Assembly: GCA_025331565.1 (NCBI GenBank)
Contig: JAFREQ010000014.1
Coordinates: 7,396,501-7,460,500, forward strand
DNA length: 64,000 nt
DNA from: Holacanthus passer
Lineage: Eukaryota > Chordata > Actinopteri > Pomacanthidae
Reading direction: 5' to 3'
Numbering within the stretch: the first letter of the stretch is position 1; each line of letters opens with the position of its first letter. Positions 48,422 to 60,389 of the stretch are shown here, in pieces. Both the position numbers and the translations under genes were made by a program. The notes under the pieces are model-generated. The model made no database searches. It was not told where the DNA came from and saw nothing but the letters and a program-made list of their open reading frames with translations.

Positions 48422-49273
48422 GTGAGCATTTCTATTAGACACACACTCACAGGAGACATCTTGACATCTGGAAAATTACTAAAAATTAACAATGGCTGTA
48501 TTTGTATTGACTGAAACATCCACTTTCTGATATTGTTCTGACTTACTGGGACACTTGAATAGAACAAATCTATTATTAACAATTTATTAGTAGCACCTGT
48601 GCTTTTCCTGTGACATGTATTTGTTTGTTACGTCCGTGAGCACATCTGAAATAACTTGAATGAGAGATGTTGATTGTTGAATTAAACATATATTGAATAG
48701 CTGGGGTACATAGTAAAGAGGCTGCAACACATCCAAATTTCGTTTGTTACTTTTTATTGTGTTAATCTTTAAAAGTACTTGTTCCAATGGTGCATGTGTT
48801 GAGGGAAAAATAAAAATTAACTTCTTAGATAAAAGGCTCAGGGTCTGGAAACCAATTGGCAGGAAATGAACTCAACTCGAATGAAATTTAAACTCGCATG
48901 TCAAACAGTGGGATGTGTGTCATGATTGTTAACAAGGAGGGAAAGCGATGTCTCTTCTTTAATCGAGGGATTGGATGAGTAAAACACAGCATAAAGAAAA
49001 TGAGGTTTGTGTTTTATTGAGTTGCGGCTCAACTAAAGAACTTGTTGTCTGCTGAGAGAAACAAAGTCATTAAGTGGTTATGACAGGCATGAGATCATTT
49101 CCTCTGTTCCCAGACACAGAGAAAAGTCCACCTGTACAAAACTTCCCTCAATGTGTCTGTGATTGTGTTTATTGAAGACACACGGGTTTTGTTCTACAGT
49201 AGAAGGACACCTGTCTGTCACAGGCAAAGAACTCGATATTTATCCGCGATGTTTGTCCGGATGTTATAATCAT

Positions 49274-50013
49274 TAAGTGTATATGTGGGTCATGCGGAGG
49301 ATGATCTGAGTCACAGCGTTGGTCACAGACAGCAGCAAGAAACTCACGGACGCAGTCACCAGAAGCACGAAGGATTTCCTCTTACCGGAGTGCAGCAGGG
49401 GCATGACTTTCAACTCTGGAAGTCAAATCAGCAGCAACATGAACCCGTTGCTGAGAGAGATTAAGAGATTAATGAGTCAGCCCCTTGAGAGTGAGGACAA
49501 TGACGAAGGGGAATATGTAGGCTTGCGCTGTGTGAAACCAAACCAGGGCGTGAATGAAATGAGACGGGGCATCCGGTTTGTAAATACATCTGGTGGGGTT
49601 GTTGTCATAGACTGACGCATAAGACCATTAATTAGGAATGGCAAAAAGGCGACTGAAGAGGAAAACGGCTGTTATGGTCCGTGCCGGACATCTTAGAGTG
49701 CAGACTTTGGTTTTCATTTTCCATGTGTGGACGGCAATAAATCATTCCACTGTAAACACAACTACCAGCCGTGTCGACGCGTTGTGTGCTCCGTAGTTAA
49801 AAATGTCCCTCAGGTCGCGCCATGGCTCGTAACTCCAGAAGGACTCGTGCTGGTGGTACTGAACACACAGCTCAAGAATGATGAAGAACGATTAAAGAAT
49901 GATTTTTTTAAAAAAGACCAGAACGACCAGAACACAGAAATGTCCATCGGGTAGATGGTGCTCAAGATGATCAGAAAAGGGACGGTGTTGGCTGAGGAAA
50001 AGATTTGCGTCAA
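49274..50013 (-). pseudogene. Decayed class A GPCR, possibly GPR139/GPR142-like
   Basis: Read on the minus strand, a long frame from about 49880 to 49470 encodes part of a seven-helix receptor: first extracellular loop and helix 3 (SFWSYEPWRDLRDIF, NASTRLVVVFTVE), then a stop exactly where the Arg of the ERF/DRY motif should be (49742-49744), FIAVHTWKMKTKVCT, helix 4 (AVFLFSRLFAIPN), another stop (49628-49630), and helix 5 (HALVWFHTAQAYIFPFVIV). After a frameshift comes helix 6 (GKRKSFVLLVTASVSFLLLS). An upstream piece is at 49810-50013. It is clearly inactive. The GPR139/142 assignment rests on the IPxxW and HxLVW spacing and is tentative. Confidence 0.7.
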
Positions 50014-50779
50014 TGAAGAACTAATAATACCACTACTTATCTATGAAATTAAAAGCATCATTTCCAAATGCCATAAAACAGTATTTTGGTTTGAGATCAG
50101 CCAACGACTCTGACTGACCCTGACTTGACTCTTAGTGGCTAATTTCGTCTGTCTGCTGTTTGGTGTTGAGCAGGTCGTGTATAGTGCATTTTCACTTTCA
50201 CTGAAAACAGCTGCCTGGCGCGGCTGAGAATGACACAATGAGAGTGTTGGGAAGGTAACAAAACGGTGCAGCCGTACAGTTTAACATTGACATCGCAGAA
50301 AGATTACACGAAATCTTAATAGATCACATAAGATTACTGAAACTGGAAACTCATTTTTAATTTTAGTCTAATTTTATCAAACAGTATTGATAGTCATGAT
50401 ACTGCAGTGAAGGATATTTCTCTTGGCTGTAAAAATTCCAAAAAATATTCAAATCAAACAAGATAATTCCTAAAACTTAAATTAGAAAAGAATTCCAAGA
50501 ATAAAAAGGAGAACACATAATGAGGCCGGCACTCACGCCCACTCCAGTGCTGGAAGTGAGTTTCTTAATAGAGGTCCTTCATCTATGCGATGCCCCAAAA
50601 TACAATTTTGTCTTCCCAGTTTATGCTTTTTGGAGTCTCTTCAGCTTTTTCAACCGAATTTTCAGGTGGAACACTCAAAAGTAAAAAGCCCATTTATTCA
50701 CATAATCTGCAAAGAGGTAAAAGCACCTCACGCTTCACAGCATCTTCCATCATGAGAACAGTTGGTATCGGTAATCTGA

Positions 50780-50885
50780 AAATGGGTATGGCGTGCAACA
50801 AGGAACCTGGCGAGAATCGAAACATGGATATATATATATATGGTTGGCATCTAAACCATTGAGCCACCTGGACGGCCTCTGCAAA
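50780..50885 (-). mobile_element. tRNA-derived SINE head
   Basis: On the minus strand, gtggctcaatggtttagatg looks like a tRNA box A region and gtttcgattctcgccagg like box B, with a TA dinucleotide run between. A retroposed tRNA-like promoter is likely; no true tRNA fold is complete. Confidence 0.5.
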
Positions 50886-52054
50886 TGTGATTTTCATTAC
50901 GCCTGTGTTAGCATGCAGAAAGAAATATTGTTAGTGGTCTGTGAAAAATCGGAAACAAAATTGCTTTGCCGCGTCTTACCCAATTAGAACTGTGTGTGTA
51001 GCTCAACATTCAGCCAAGGAACTGTACATTTGAGTATCATTCATATTCATATTATTAAGACGGGCAGTAACGTCTTGGCCAATTGATGCATCACAAAGCT
51101 GATTCAGCTTGAGTAAAAAACTTTGATATTTGGAGGTCTGAGGATCAGCTTTGCAGTTGATGGCTGACTTACCTTAAACAACCTCCACTACTCCGTGTTT
51201 TCCAGTCAGGGGAAAGTTTTTACTTTGACTGTCCTATCTATTCACATCATCCTTACTGAAGTTGTTGCCATCTATGTGTCTGGTGCTATCCAAACCTCTG
51301 CCACTGTTGATATTAGAGGTAGCCTGACAAGCAGAGCAATACATGCATCCGACAGAAAGTCAATACATGCTATTCAAATTCATTCCATTAAGCACCAAAA
51401 AACAAGCAGTGCATGCTCTTTTGAGGAAAAGAGCTCTCTCTTTAGGCTCGTAATCAATTTTGCTCTGTCTCTGCCGTGATGTTGAAGAGCTGCTCTTAAA
51501 AAATTAAATATGATTTGGTGTCCTGTGGCCAATACATCAAATGTGCAGAAAGCTGTAATGCACTGTCTCCGAAGCAAAATTAAATTGATACGTACAACAT
51601 GTGCACTGTTGTAATTTGTTTCCAGTGAGGCCAAAGTCTATGATGACTGATAATATCCTGCTAAATAACAACATTAATCAACTTGAAATGTCTGAACCCG
51701 CTCACTGATCACTGAGCATGTTTAGATTTCAGGACAGTGCAACCACTTATCTGTATTTTGTGATCATAATTACTAAAGACAGATGTTTTTTGTTGATCCG
51801 TTCTTAACAACATGTAATGTGTGTCTGTTCTTGCTCCTGGTAAAAGGCCTGTGTTTCTCTTCTTCCATATTTTTTTGGGGTGGTTCTTTTCATATCCGAA
51901 ACGAGGGTCACAGAAGGCATCATATGCTGTACAGATTGTAAAGTTCCTTGAGGAAGATTTTGATACTGGCTATCTTAGTAACATTTACTTGCCTTGACAT
52001 TAGTGTTATTAGTTGTGTGGTTATTAGTTTTTTTCTCAAAATACAATTGAGTGA

Positions 52055-52557
52055 AGTTTTTCAAAGCAATAGTTCAACATTATGGGAAATATGCTTGTTC
52101 ATTTTCTTGCGGAGAACTCTGGTGGATGGAAATTGCTTCATGTTTAATGGTCGTGCCTGTGCACTAATTATGCAGCAAATTTTAAAAACAACTCGGTGAC
52201 ACTAGCTGACAAACTGAAAGAATCCCCGATGAAGAACTTTCTTCTGGTTAGTCTTGTGTTGCTAAAGTTTTCATTTGCTCCTTTTGTTACTCGAGCATCT
52301 AGTTGGCTGGTGATGAAGCTACAACCAGAGCTTAGCTGGAAGCATAGAGAAAATAACACTCCTGTAAAGGCACAACTTTCTGTTTTCATATGGATTGAAT
52401 AAACAAGATGTAACATATTAATTTGTGAGCTTTCAAGGTGTTGGCAGATTTGAAACGTCTCCTGTCTCTAGCTTCATACTGAATGGACATGAGAACAGCA
52501 TCAGTCTCTGACTCTCAGCAAGACTTTTTTTCTTAAATGTCGATCTTTTCCTTTAAC
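52055..52557. mobile_element. MITE with inverted ends, same family as 36985-37215
   Basis: The left end reads atagttcaacattatgggaa on the plus strand. The right end, read on the minus strand, gives cttgctgagagtcagagact and gttctcatgtccattcagta, the same family's first part. The two ends therefore face each other as inverted repeats. No ORF. Confidence 0.55.
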
Positions 52558-54210
52558 ATCACAAACTAACTGATCACAAACATATTTAATCTTTCCGTTG
52601 CAGGATGTCGAGGATTTCACTGCCAAGGTATGCCTCTTGCTAAAGAAGAAAAGCTGAGTGAACAGAGAGAAAGAAAATCACCTTCAGACGTGTGCAGTGG
52701 AATCCAGGGTTCGATGATCTACAGACGAAGAGGACTCATCTGGAGAAGATTTCAGGAGTCTCTGCTTGCATGGTGGGTCATCTAATAATTCACATATACT
52801 GGCTTCTTTCCATGTTACCCACAGCGATCTGGCTCTACTTAGCTCAGCGTGCAGCAGGGGTCCCCGCTCCTCCCTGCAGCCACCCACTGTGGAAGAGATA
52901 GGAGTCTAGTGATGCTGTGACAACAACACAACACAAAAATATGACTGCGATTACCGTGTGGTGCAGAGGTTATGTAAGGCCATAAGCCGGTCATTAGGAA
53001 AGATGTTTTTTAAACATTTTCTGAAATCTGTATTTGGCGCACGCTGGCCTGTTAGTAAATGATGTCGGTGGTTGTGGTGTGGCAGATAATCTCCGTTTCA
53101 CCTTTTCCGGTAAAGTAAAGCCTGCACTCCATTTCCAATTCACGTAGGCTTGTAGATTTTCTTTTGCTAAATTCAAAAAGTGATGAAGTGTTAAAGGATG
53201 TGACAAAGTTGTCTTTGTTTGCCGTTTGCTTCTTGCACTAGCTGTGCATTATAAACTATAAAGAGGACTAAACGTTTTAAATAAACAATCTCATATTTTG
53301 ATCTTCATCATGTTAAATGATTCCACTTGCACTGGTTTCAGTTTAGATAACAGACTTGCCGATTGCATAACGGGTGTGTTGTGGTGCTTCTTTTGTGCTG
53401 ACGTCAGGAAAGCTGAGGCCGTCATGCATCACTGCAGCTCCAATTTACAGCTGAGAGGATGAGAAGACCAACATGATTTGGATGTAGTTATAGAAAATAT
53501 TAATCTGGTTCATCCGTGTTTTTTTTGTTTTTTTTCTGTCTGTCATCACCAGCAACATGTTTTTAAGAGCGTCTGATAATCCACCAACAGTGTTTTGAGC
53601 CTCTAATGTGGTTCATGAAAATAACAAAAAAGGCATGTAACTAAACCGGAGTTCATTTTATTAAAGCTGTCAATAATTTTCCACTTAAAAAAAAAAGATC
53701 TCAGCATCACTTCCAGCTTTTTGCAGCTCATTTGCGGTCATGAAAAAACACAGGATCTCTCAAGATTTGTTTTCCACAGTATCAGTGCTTGCTGGTGTAG
53801 GATAACTGTGAATCCCCACAATCTTCTCAGATGAGTTTCCAGATTTAATAACAGTGAGCTGTCAGGAGAGCAGAACAGTAGAACACCTCCAGGCAGAACA
53901 TCACATGAGGCAGATGTCTAACAAGATAGAACCCAGACTAAGTCCTTTCTTCTACACGAGGAGACAAGAGACTGACAAGTTTAACGTACAGCTGCACACT
54001 TAGACTTGAACTAAGATCAGGACTGACAGAAGGGGAATTCATGCTTGTGGAAAGGTGCAAATAATCAACAATGATTAGCCAGGAATCTAGCAGACACACA
54101 GTCTGTGTCGCCATCTGTTGGTCACCACCCAACACAGCAGGAACACTCCACAGGTCAAATCTTAAAAGCACAGAAGTAGGATCACGTTTAACAAGGCCTG
54201 AACGGTAACG

Positions 54211-54325
54211 AAGCCATAATGTGTTGGATAGTGTGGCCTTAAGATAAGATAAGATAAACCTTTATTCGTCCCACAGTGGGGAAATTTACACTGTAAGCCA
54301 TAATGTGTTGGATAGTGTGGCCTTA
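54211..54325 (-). mobile_element. 53-bp LINE tail copy flanked by a perfect 31-bp target-site duplication
   Basis: The direct repeats 54211-54241 and 54295-54325 (aagccataatgtgttggata, then gtgtggcctta) are identical. Between them, 54242-54294 read on the minus strand is gtaaatttccccactgtggg, acgaataaagg and TTATC repeats, almost identical to the end of the LINE at 28115-28165. It is therefore an extremely 5'-truncated copy of that LINE family. Confidence 0.92.
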
Positions 54326-54569
54326 TAGGCAGGGATATTGTGCTGGTTTGCAGAATAGTGTAAAGGTATTTATTTTATTGTGCTTTAACTCCTGTAATTG
54401 AATTTTTTTTTTAAGTATAATTAGCACAATTTTACTGAGGCAAGTTTGATTTATTTTGTTGGTGACTATTGAAACTATCTCAGGAATGCTGCAGAATATT
54501 TATCCAATTCAAAATCACAGTAAATTAATGTAAATTTGATTAAGGGTTTTGCAAAGATAGCCCGCTTAA

Positions 54570-54720
54570 AGGAATAATTCAACATTTTGGGAAATTGCTC
54601 CCTTGCTGAGAATTAGATGAAAATATTAATGCCAGTCTCATGTCTGACTGGTAAATGACGCTCAGGAAACAGGAAAAAGCAGCTGCTGACTCATATTTAC
54701 CATACAGACATGCATGGTAT
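54570..54720 (+). mobile_element. MITE fragment, same family as 36985 and 52055
   Basis: The phrases aataattcaacattttggga, ttgctgagaattagatgaaa and gccagtctcatgtctgactg follow the family order. The rest is missing. Confidence 0.6.
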
Positions 54721-55207
54721 CAATCTTACTCATCTTACTCTGAGTAAGCAAGCAATGAGTGTATTTCCCAAAATCTGAAACCATTGGTAACTGAAAATAT
54801 TAGTTAATCACAGTGATGAATAACAGTTCCTTAATGTTGATTTGTAACATAAAGGTTACAACAATCAACTTGTAGGAATATTTTCTGTTCAACGCCTGCA
54901 GAAAAAGTTAGCCCGGCTTGCCATCGCTTCAGCTCAAACTAAAAATACCCGCATGTTATTCAACTAACCTATAACACAGGCGGTGCCCCCTGAGTTTCAG
55001 GATACACGGAGTGAAGTCAGGAGACGCTGCTGCCTGTCACTGATCCATCAGACAGGCTCCAGTACGTCACCACCCTGAGAGGATTGCACTGCTAAAAAGG
55101 ATTACACCATTTGACATTTTTTCCTGACCAAAACTGCTTAACCACTTTGATTAGAGACCCAAAAAACATCTATGACGAAACAACCGATCAATTCAGAATA
55201 TTCTTTT

Positions 55208-55219
55208 GGGGGGGGGGGG
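55208..55219. repeat. G12 homopolymer
   Basis: Twelve G residues in a row. It may be a sequencing-sensitive site; the true length is uncertain. Confidence 0.8.
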
Positions 55220-56359
55220 CTGATTATGTCCATGTGGGATTGATGTGGCTGAATCATAAATAGATGGAAAATCATTTGAGGACACAGATGCATCACTGCT
55301 GTGGAGAGCATGTGTGTAATATATCTCAGTATCACTATCAACAACAAATCAGACTCTACATGTGGTTCCTTTTCATGAACGCATTTACCATCTCATAATT
55401 AAATGAAAAACACTATTATTGGCAGGTTTATGCGGTCTCCTGCTGGGCAGCACTGATGCAATGTGCCTCCTCCCTTTGTTTTCTGTGTTGTGATTTGCTT
55501 CTTATGAGACATTTGTCACAGTTAAGTTATTCAATACAAAAACCTAAATAAATATCCTTTAACATGTGTTTTCATTTAATTATGAAACAGTAAATGCACC
55601 CATTACAATATGCATTTTATTTTAAAATTTCCAGATGTGTATCCTGTCCCATGTTCACTTTAATGTTTGCTTCTGTAAAACAAAAATAATTTCCTCTATA
55701 TCTATTATCCACCAACTGTATGATATAACTATACCATCTGTGGCTCTACAACATGTGAGCAAATATGTTGGGTCCAGATGTTGACGTCTTATGCCAGATA
55801 CTACCCATTCAACTCCTACTCAATCAAGCTTTTTTTTCAAATAGCAGCAATCATTAATATACCGTCTCTAGAACATGAATCATAGACAGCTGAGTCTGAA
55901 TATTTTCAACATCACCTGCCGTCATTACAATATAAAAAACAGGCAGAATTTGGAAGAGTTCAAAGATTTAATAGCAGCAGGAAACATATCTGCCTCAGTG
56001 TCACCATGTTGTGTATTGATCACATGTTACAAGAAACATTACCACACTTTATTATTTGCCCTGCCCTTATTTATAATGTTGTGATATTAATGTATTTGCC
56101 TGAGGTGCAGACACATTCATCTAACGACTCACATTACATTGGAAGTCACCAAACGCGGCCCTCTTTCATTTAAAGGGATTTCATAGCACCTTTTTTTACA
56201 GCCTGCTTTATGCTTGTATGTATAATCCATACTGTTCAATACAGTGACCCTCTGGCTTTACTGAACCCTCTTGGGCAAATCTTGTCCAATCCCTGTGGCA
56301 AAGATCAAACTGAGGTCATCCAGAGGGCGAAACTATGAAAGATGAAGACAAAAGGCACA

Positions 56360-56960
56360 CATTAATGATATTTGAAATCAGAGAAATGCTGCTCTGCATT
56401 TATTCAGTTGAATAGATGCGATGAATGTTCGTACTATATTGCAGCTGGAAGTGTTCAGTATTCAGATGTGTCACGCGAGGCGTTCAGTCAGATGCGGTTT
56501 CGTATACCGCTGCACGAAATTTGCGAGTTTGCCTTCCTCGCATGCAAATACATTGGCATTGTAAGCGAGATGGGGACGTAAATTGTCAGTCCAATTATCA
56601 CTGCCCTTTGAATAATTCATCAACAGGGACCCCTTCCCTCTTTTCCATTCGTCTATCAGCTATTTTTATTTCATAGCCCTGTCGTTCTTAATTAATTTAC
56701 AGCCATTTTGCTTGGGCACATTTTCTAAAGCCGTCTTCATTTATTGAGGATTCTCAAGGACAGGGGACGTGTGATGAGTGGCGTTCACAGGAGTGTGTTG
56801 AGGGGTTGAGCTCAATTTGGTAGAAGTGCATCATTAGAGTGTAATTTTTGGTAATTTGTCTTCATTCGCTATTAATGTGATAAGACAAACAAGGATAACA
56901 GGCCCTTCAGTGAGCAATTGTTTGATTGTACCGAGTTTGGATTTTATTGAGTGTCTCCAC
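56360..56960. promoter_or_regulatory. Candidate conserved non-coding element
   Basis: A 600-base stretch free of recognisable repeats, with more balanced composition than its surroundings. It holds a POU octamer ATGCAAAT (56541-56548), nearby attggcattgt, and several homeodomain-type TAAT sites (gaataattcatc, cttaattaatttacag). An open frame of 69 codons here has no recognisable family. Conservation cannot be tested from one sequence. Confidence 0.3.
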
Positions 56961-58599
56961 ATGAGCAGTGATATGGAACTCCTAGAATAGCACATCATCG
57001 CTTATTTTTGTTGGAAAAAAATATGAAATTTTGGAGTAGACATGCTGCATTTCTCATAGAGATCCTTCCAGTCGCACTAAACTGCAATGGTGATGACACT
57101 TATATTGGCTGTGTGCCATCCCAGAAACAAAAATACACGAGTTGACATTTACAAGGAAAGAGTGAGTGAGTCTCAACATTTTATCACCCTCTAAACTGCA
57201 TTTATATGAACTGGTGCTCCATAAATAAAACTGAACTTAAAGCAGCTGCTGTTTTTTTTTTTTTAAAGTCTTGTGTTGAAATCCATTTCCCCCGGTTTGT
57301 TTTTTTTGGCACCGTGCCAGTAAATCTTGCACGGCATTGCACACTTTTGTACATGGTTGCACATGTGCACTTTGTGTAGGTTTGAGTTCTCTTCTTATGC
57401 AGACTCTTGTGTTGGTCTGTGAAGCATCATAGTCCTGGAGGGACATTGTTTCACTCTGAACTATATGATTGAAAATGATAATGACAGCCTACAGATTAGT
57501 GGTTCCCATACACAAATTTGATTTCCAAGGATGGTGGCTTTGTTTATCCAATCACAGAGAGCAGACATTCCTGAGGTCACACCCAAGGAGGTTAATGTTA
57601 GGGGCAGGAGATGGTTAAAGGGTTCGCTATGATTAAATGATTTGGTCGGCATCCTAGGAAAAAAAAAAATTGCTCCGCCCACCCACCTCTGGCCTCTGTT
57701 ATTCGGGTTAAGGCTTTTTTTAGGTTACAGTTAAATGTCTGGTTGGGTTGAGAGTCTAGAAAATCACTGGTCTGGATTAGGGGTGTAAAAACAACACATC
57801 GATGGAGGAAGACTTCGATACAGCACCAGCCCACAACTATTAGGTTAGATTAGGCTTTATTAACTTTTATAGCAATGTCAGTGTTGTGTTCATGGTTCGT
57901 TTCTGCTGCCTCCATGCAGCTTTGTCAAGATAATATGGAAAGTCTCACATCAAATCAATCATCCCTATATAACTATAGGTTGTGTGAGAGGTGAATCTAA
58001 ACCAGCTTTGTGATTCATTCCTACTTTTTCCACTTTTTCACTGTTCTTATATCTCTGCGATCCCACTTGACATATCTCAGATCTTTGTTGCCAGACTTTA
58101 AACCTCATTTTCTCTCCATGATGCTTTCATCATGTCAAGCTAAGGTCATTACCACTGTACAAAAATCATTCATTCACAGAGCAAATGTAGGCTTTTTATG
58201 TGATCCGTCTTCTAATTCCACACATAATCACAGCTACTTTTCTACATTAACCTCTCTATTAATCGCTCCTTCCAACCAATTTAATGAGACTACACTACAC
58301 TTCATATTTTTCTACAAAAAAATAGACAATTGATTTAACTAAGAAAATCATTTGGATAGAAGGTGAATCTGTTCAAAGTAATAAGATGAATGAAGCTCAG
58401 AGGTGCTGATTAACTCTTTACCTCGCCTGGAGATGAAGCACCCTCCTTTTTTATCTTGACACCTTTAAATAGAAAAAACACATTTTCAATACTGTATATA
58501 TGCATTATGATGTAGTAGGTACAAGACACACAGGTACAAAAGTGTGGGATATTGTGCAAGCAGTGTAGCAGGAACACAAGGGATTTGACTTGCAGGCGT

Positions 58600-58965
58600 T
58601 AGAGGTAGATTCAAAAATCAAACGTTCAGACGTACAGGATGATGGTGAGGCAGGCAAGGGTCAAAGCAGATGAGGCAAAACAAACAGGTAAACAAATCCA
58701 CAGGAAGCAGGCCAGAGTCCGATATCCCCCCAAAAAAACAGGCAAAAAAAAGCAAGGATCCAAAAACAATGACACAAAAACAGGAAATGGGCTTAAACAC
58801 TTGACACATGGTAGGAAGATAAACTATCCAAGAAAGAGGGGAACACACTGACTAAATACACCAGGAAGGGAAAAATAACTAGAGACAGGTGAGACTAATC
58901 AGTAATCACAAAGGCAGGAAATAAGACACACTCTTTCAACACAAAACAGAAAATAACGAAACTAA
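58600..58965 (-). mobile_element. Solo or partial LTR related to 11735-12120
   Basis: It shares the same order of phrases with the csf1b-intron LTR: ggcaggcaagggtc, aacaggtaaacaaatc, gaacacac..gctaaatacaccagg in slightly changed form, and gagacaggtgag/gagagacaaatg near the end. No gag-like frame adjoins it. Confidence 0.5.
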
Positions 58966-59104
58966 ACCTATGACAGATGTGTTATTATTTTCCCTGATGA
59001 AGAATATTCGGGTTACAACAGTGAAGGTTGTCGATCAACAGCACAAGGTTGCACAACGAAAAGGCGCGTTATACTGGAATATCACTGTCTTTTGGTCCAC
59101 TTAT

Positions 59105-59370
59105 GTGATGGTAAATGGCATTTGTCTCATTAGACCATTCAAAGCGCTCAAAGCGAGCCAGCGTTTACCCGTTCACACACACATTCATACTGATGGCTGA
59201 TTGGAAGCAGATTGCCAACACCATCATTAACCATACGCGCCGCACCCACAGCGTGAGTGAGCAATTTGGCCATTATCATCATCTCGCCCAAGGACGTGCG
59301 GACTGCAGGGGTCAGGGACTGAACCACCAACCTTCTGATTAGTGGACGGCGGCTCCGACTGCTGAACAGA
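59105..59370 (-). mobile_element. tRNA-related fish SINE
   Basis: On the minus strand: gtccactaatcagaaggttg, gtggttcagtccctgac (box B-like), ctgcagtccgcacgtccttg, then gtgtgtgtgaacgggtaaac and a tail with gagcgctttgaatggtc and atgccatttaccat. This is the order of a highly repeated teleost SINE. The copy is moderately decayed. Confidence 0.75.
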
Positions 59371-60254
59371 GGAGCAGGTGCTGAAATATATCGGGGATGA
59401 TTTAGTGGTTTGCACATATTTGTTGGGACTTCGGACACCCATCTTGAAACCGGGACAATTCCAGATGAGCTGAGACGTCTTGTCTAGTTTATAGGAGCAG
59501 GACCAGAGATCATCGCTGCCTTTGGATGCCCTCACTTCAGAACAAATTCAGAACAGCTCCGTCCCTCATCCCTCCTCCCAACTTGCTCCCAGAGCCCCGT
59601 ATCAGTCGTAAATCTTAAACCTCCCAGAACAGTGTTGCCAATAATGACAAAGCTGCGCCTGGAAGGACTTCTGCATGTTGGACTCAACCTCAGGACCTTC
59701 AGCTCTGTGCGAGCTGCATCATGGCCACTGGTAACCATCCAAAAACAGAAAATAAAGTTTTAAAAACAGGTTTGAGTCACTGATGATGATGTTCATGATG
59801 GAGATTAAAAAAATGGTACAGGCATAGTAGGCAATACATGATAAGCAAAAAGACTTATTCACATGTACAATCTCAATATATTGTTTCATTTGATATAGTT
59901 TAATATGAAAAGCTTGGATGATTCTATTAACTCTCCAGAACATTTCACATCAACATAGTCGATTATATATACTGATATGCTGATGTTTTGGCAGAGAGCA
60001 GTAAAACGGTGAAGTGAAAAAAGGTTTCAAATTTTCAGGCTAACCAGCCAATTGTGTAAGAGGTTGTAATGTCTTTATTTTATGCCTTTTGAGATTGTTT
60101 ATTAAAAAAAAACATTGGCATATTATTATATCTACTTATCTGTCATATAACCTACGTAATACCTTTCAAAGTTTATTTTATTTTTTAAAGAAAATAAACT
60201 TTATTCAATACAGTTCATTTATTCTAGCGTTTTCAAATATTTCTGCACATTTTA

Positions 60255-60386
60255 TTTCTATATCTCTATTTATATACATTAGTCTGCACTTTACTGCCTT
60301 TTTCCACTTCTGGTTAGATTTAGATTGTCTCAGTATTTCAAAACTGTGCAATGACAATAAAGCTGAATCTAATCTAATCTAATTTG
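60255..60386 (+). mobile_element. LINE 3' end with AATCT repeats
   Basis: The phrases agtctgcactttactgcctt, ttccacttctggttagattt and gtgcaatgacaataaagctg, followed by AATCT repeats, are those of a fish LINE 3' UTR. No coding part remains. Confidence 0.6.
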
Positions 60387-60389
60387 GAT

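Larger units (their letters stand above)
52560..56350. other. Gene-free stretch
   Basis: Apart from the LINE tail insertion, the MITE fragment and the G12 run, I see only AT-rich sequence and short unrelated open frames. Confidence 0.5.

Noticed and set aside
49319..49615. 98-codon plus-strand open frame
   Set aside because: It is the antisense of the GPCR pseudogene, which explains the region better.
54105..54130. CTCF-like site (gccatctgttggtcacc)
   Set aside because: Only a partial match to the CTCF core, and similar short phrases occur at 18208 and 19188 by chance or within repeats; not enough to call.
58618..58851. Open frames on both strands near 58.7 kb
   Set aside because: They lie inside the LTR-like repeat and match no gag or pol motif.
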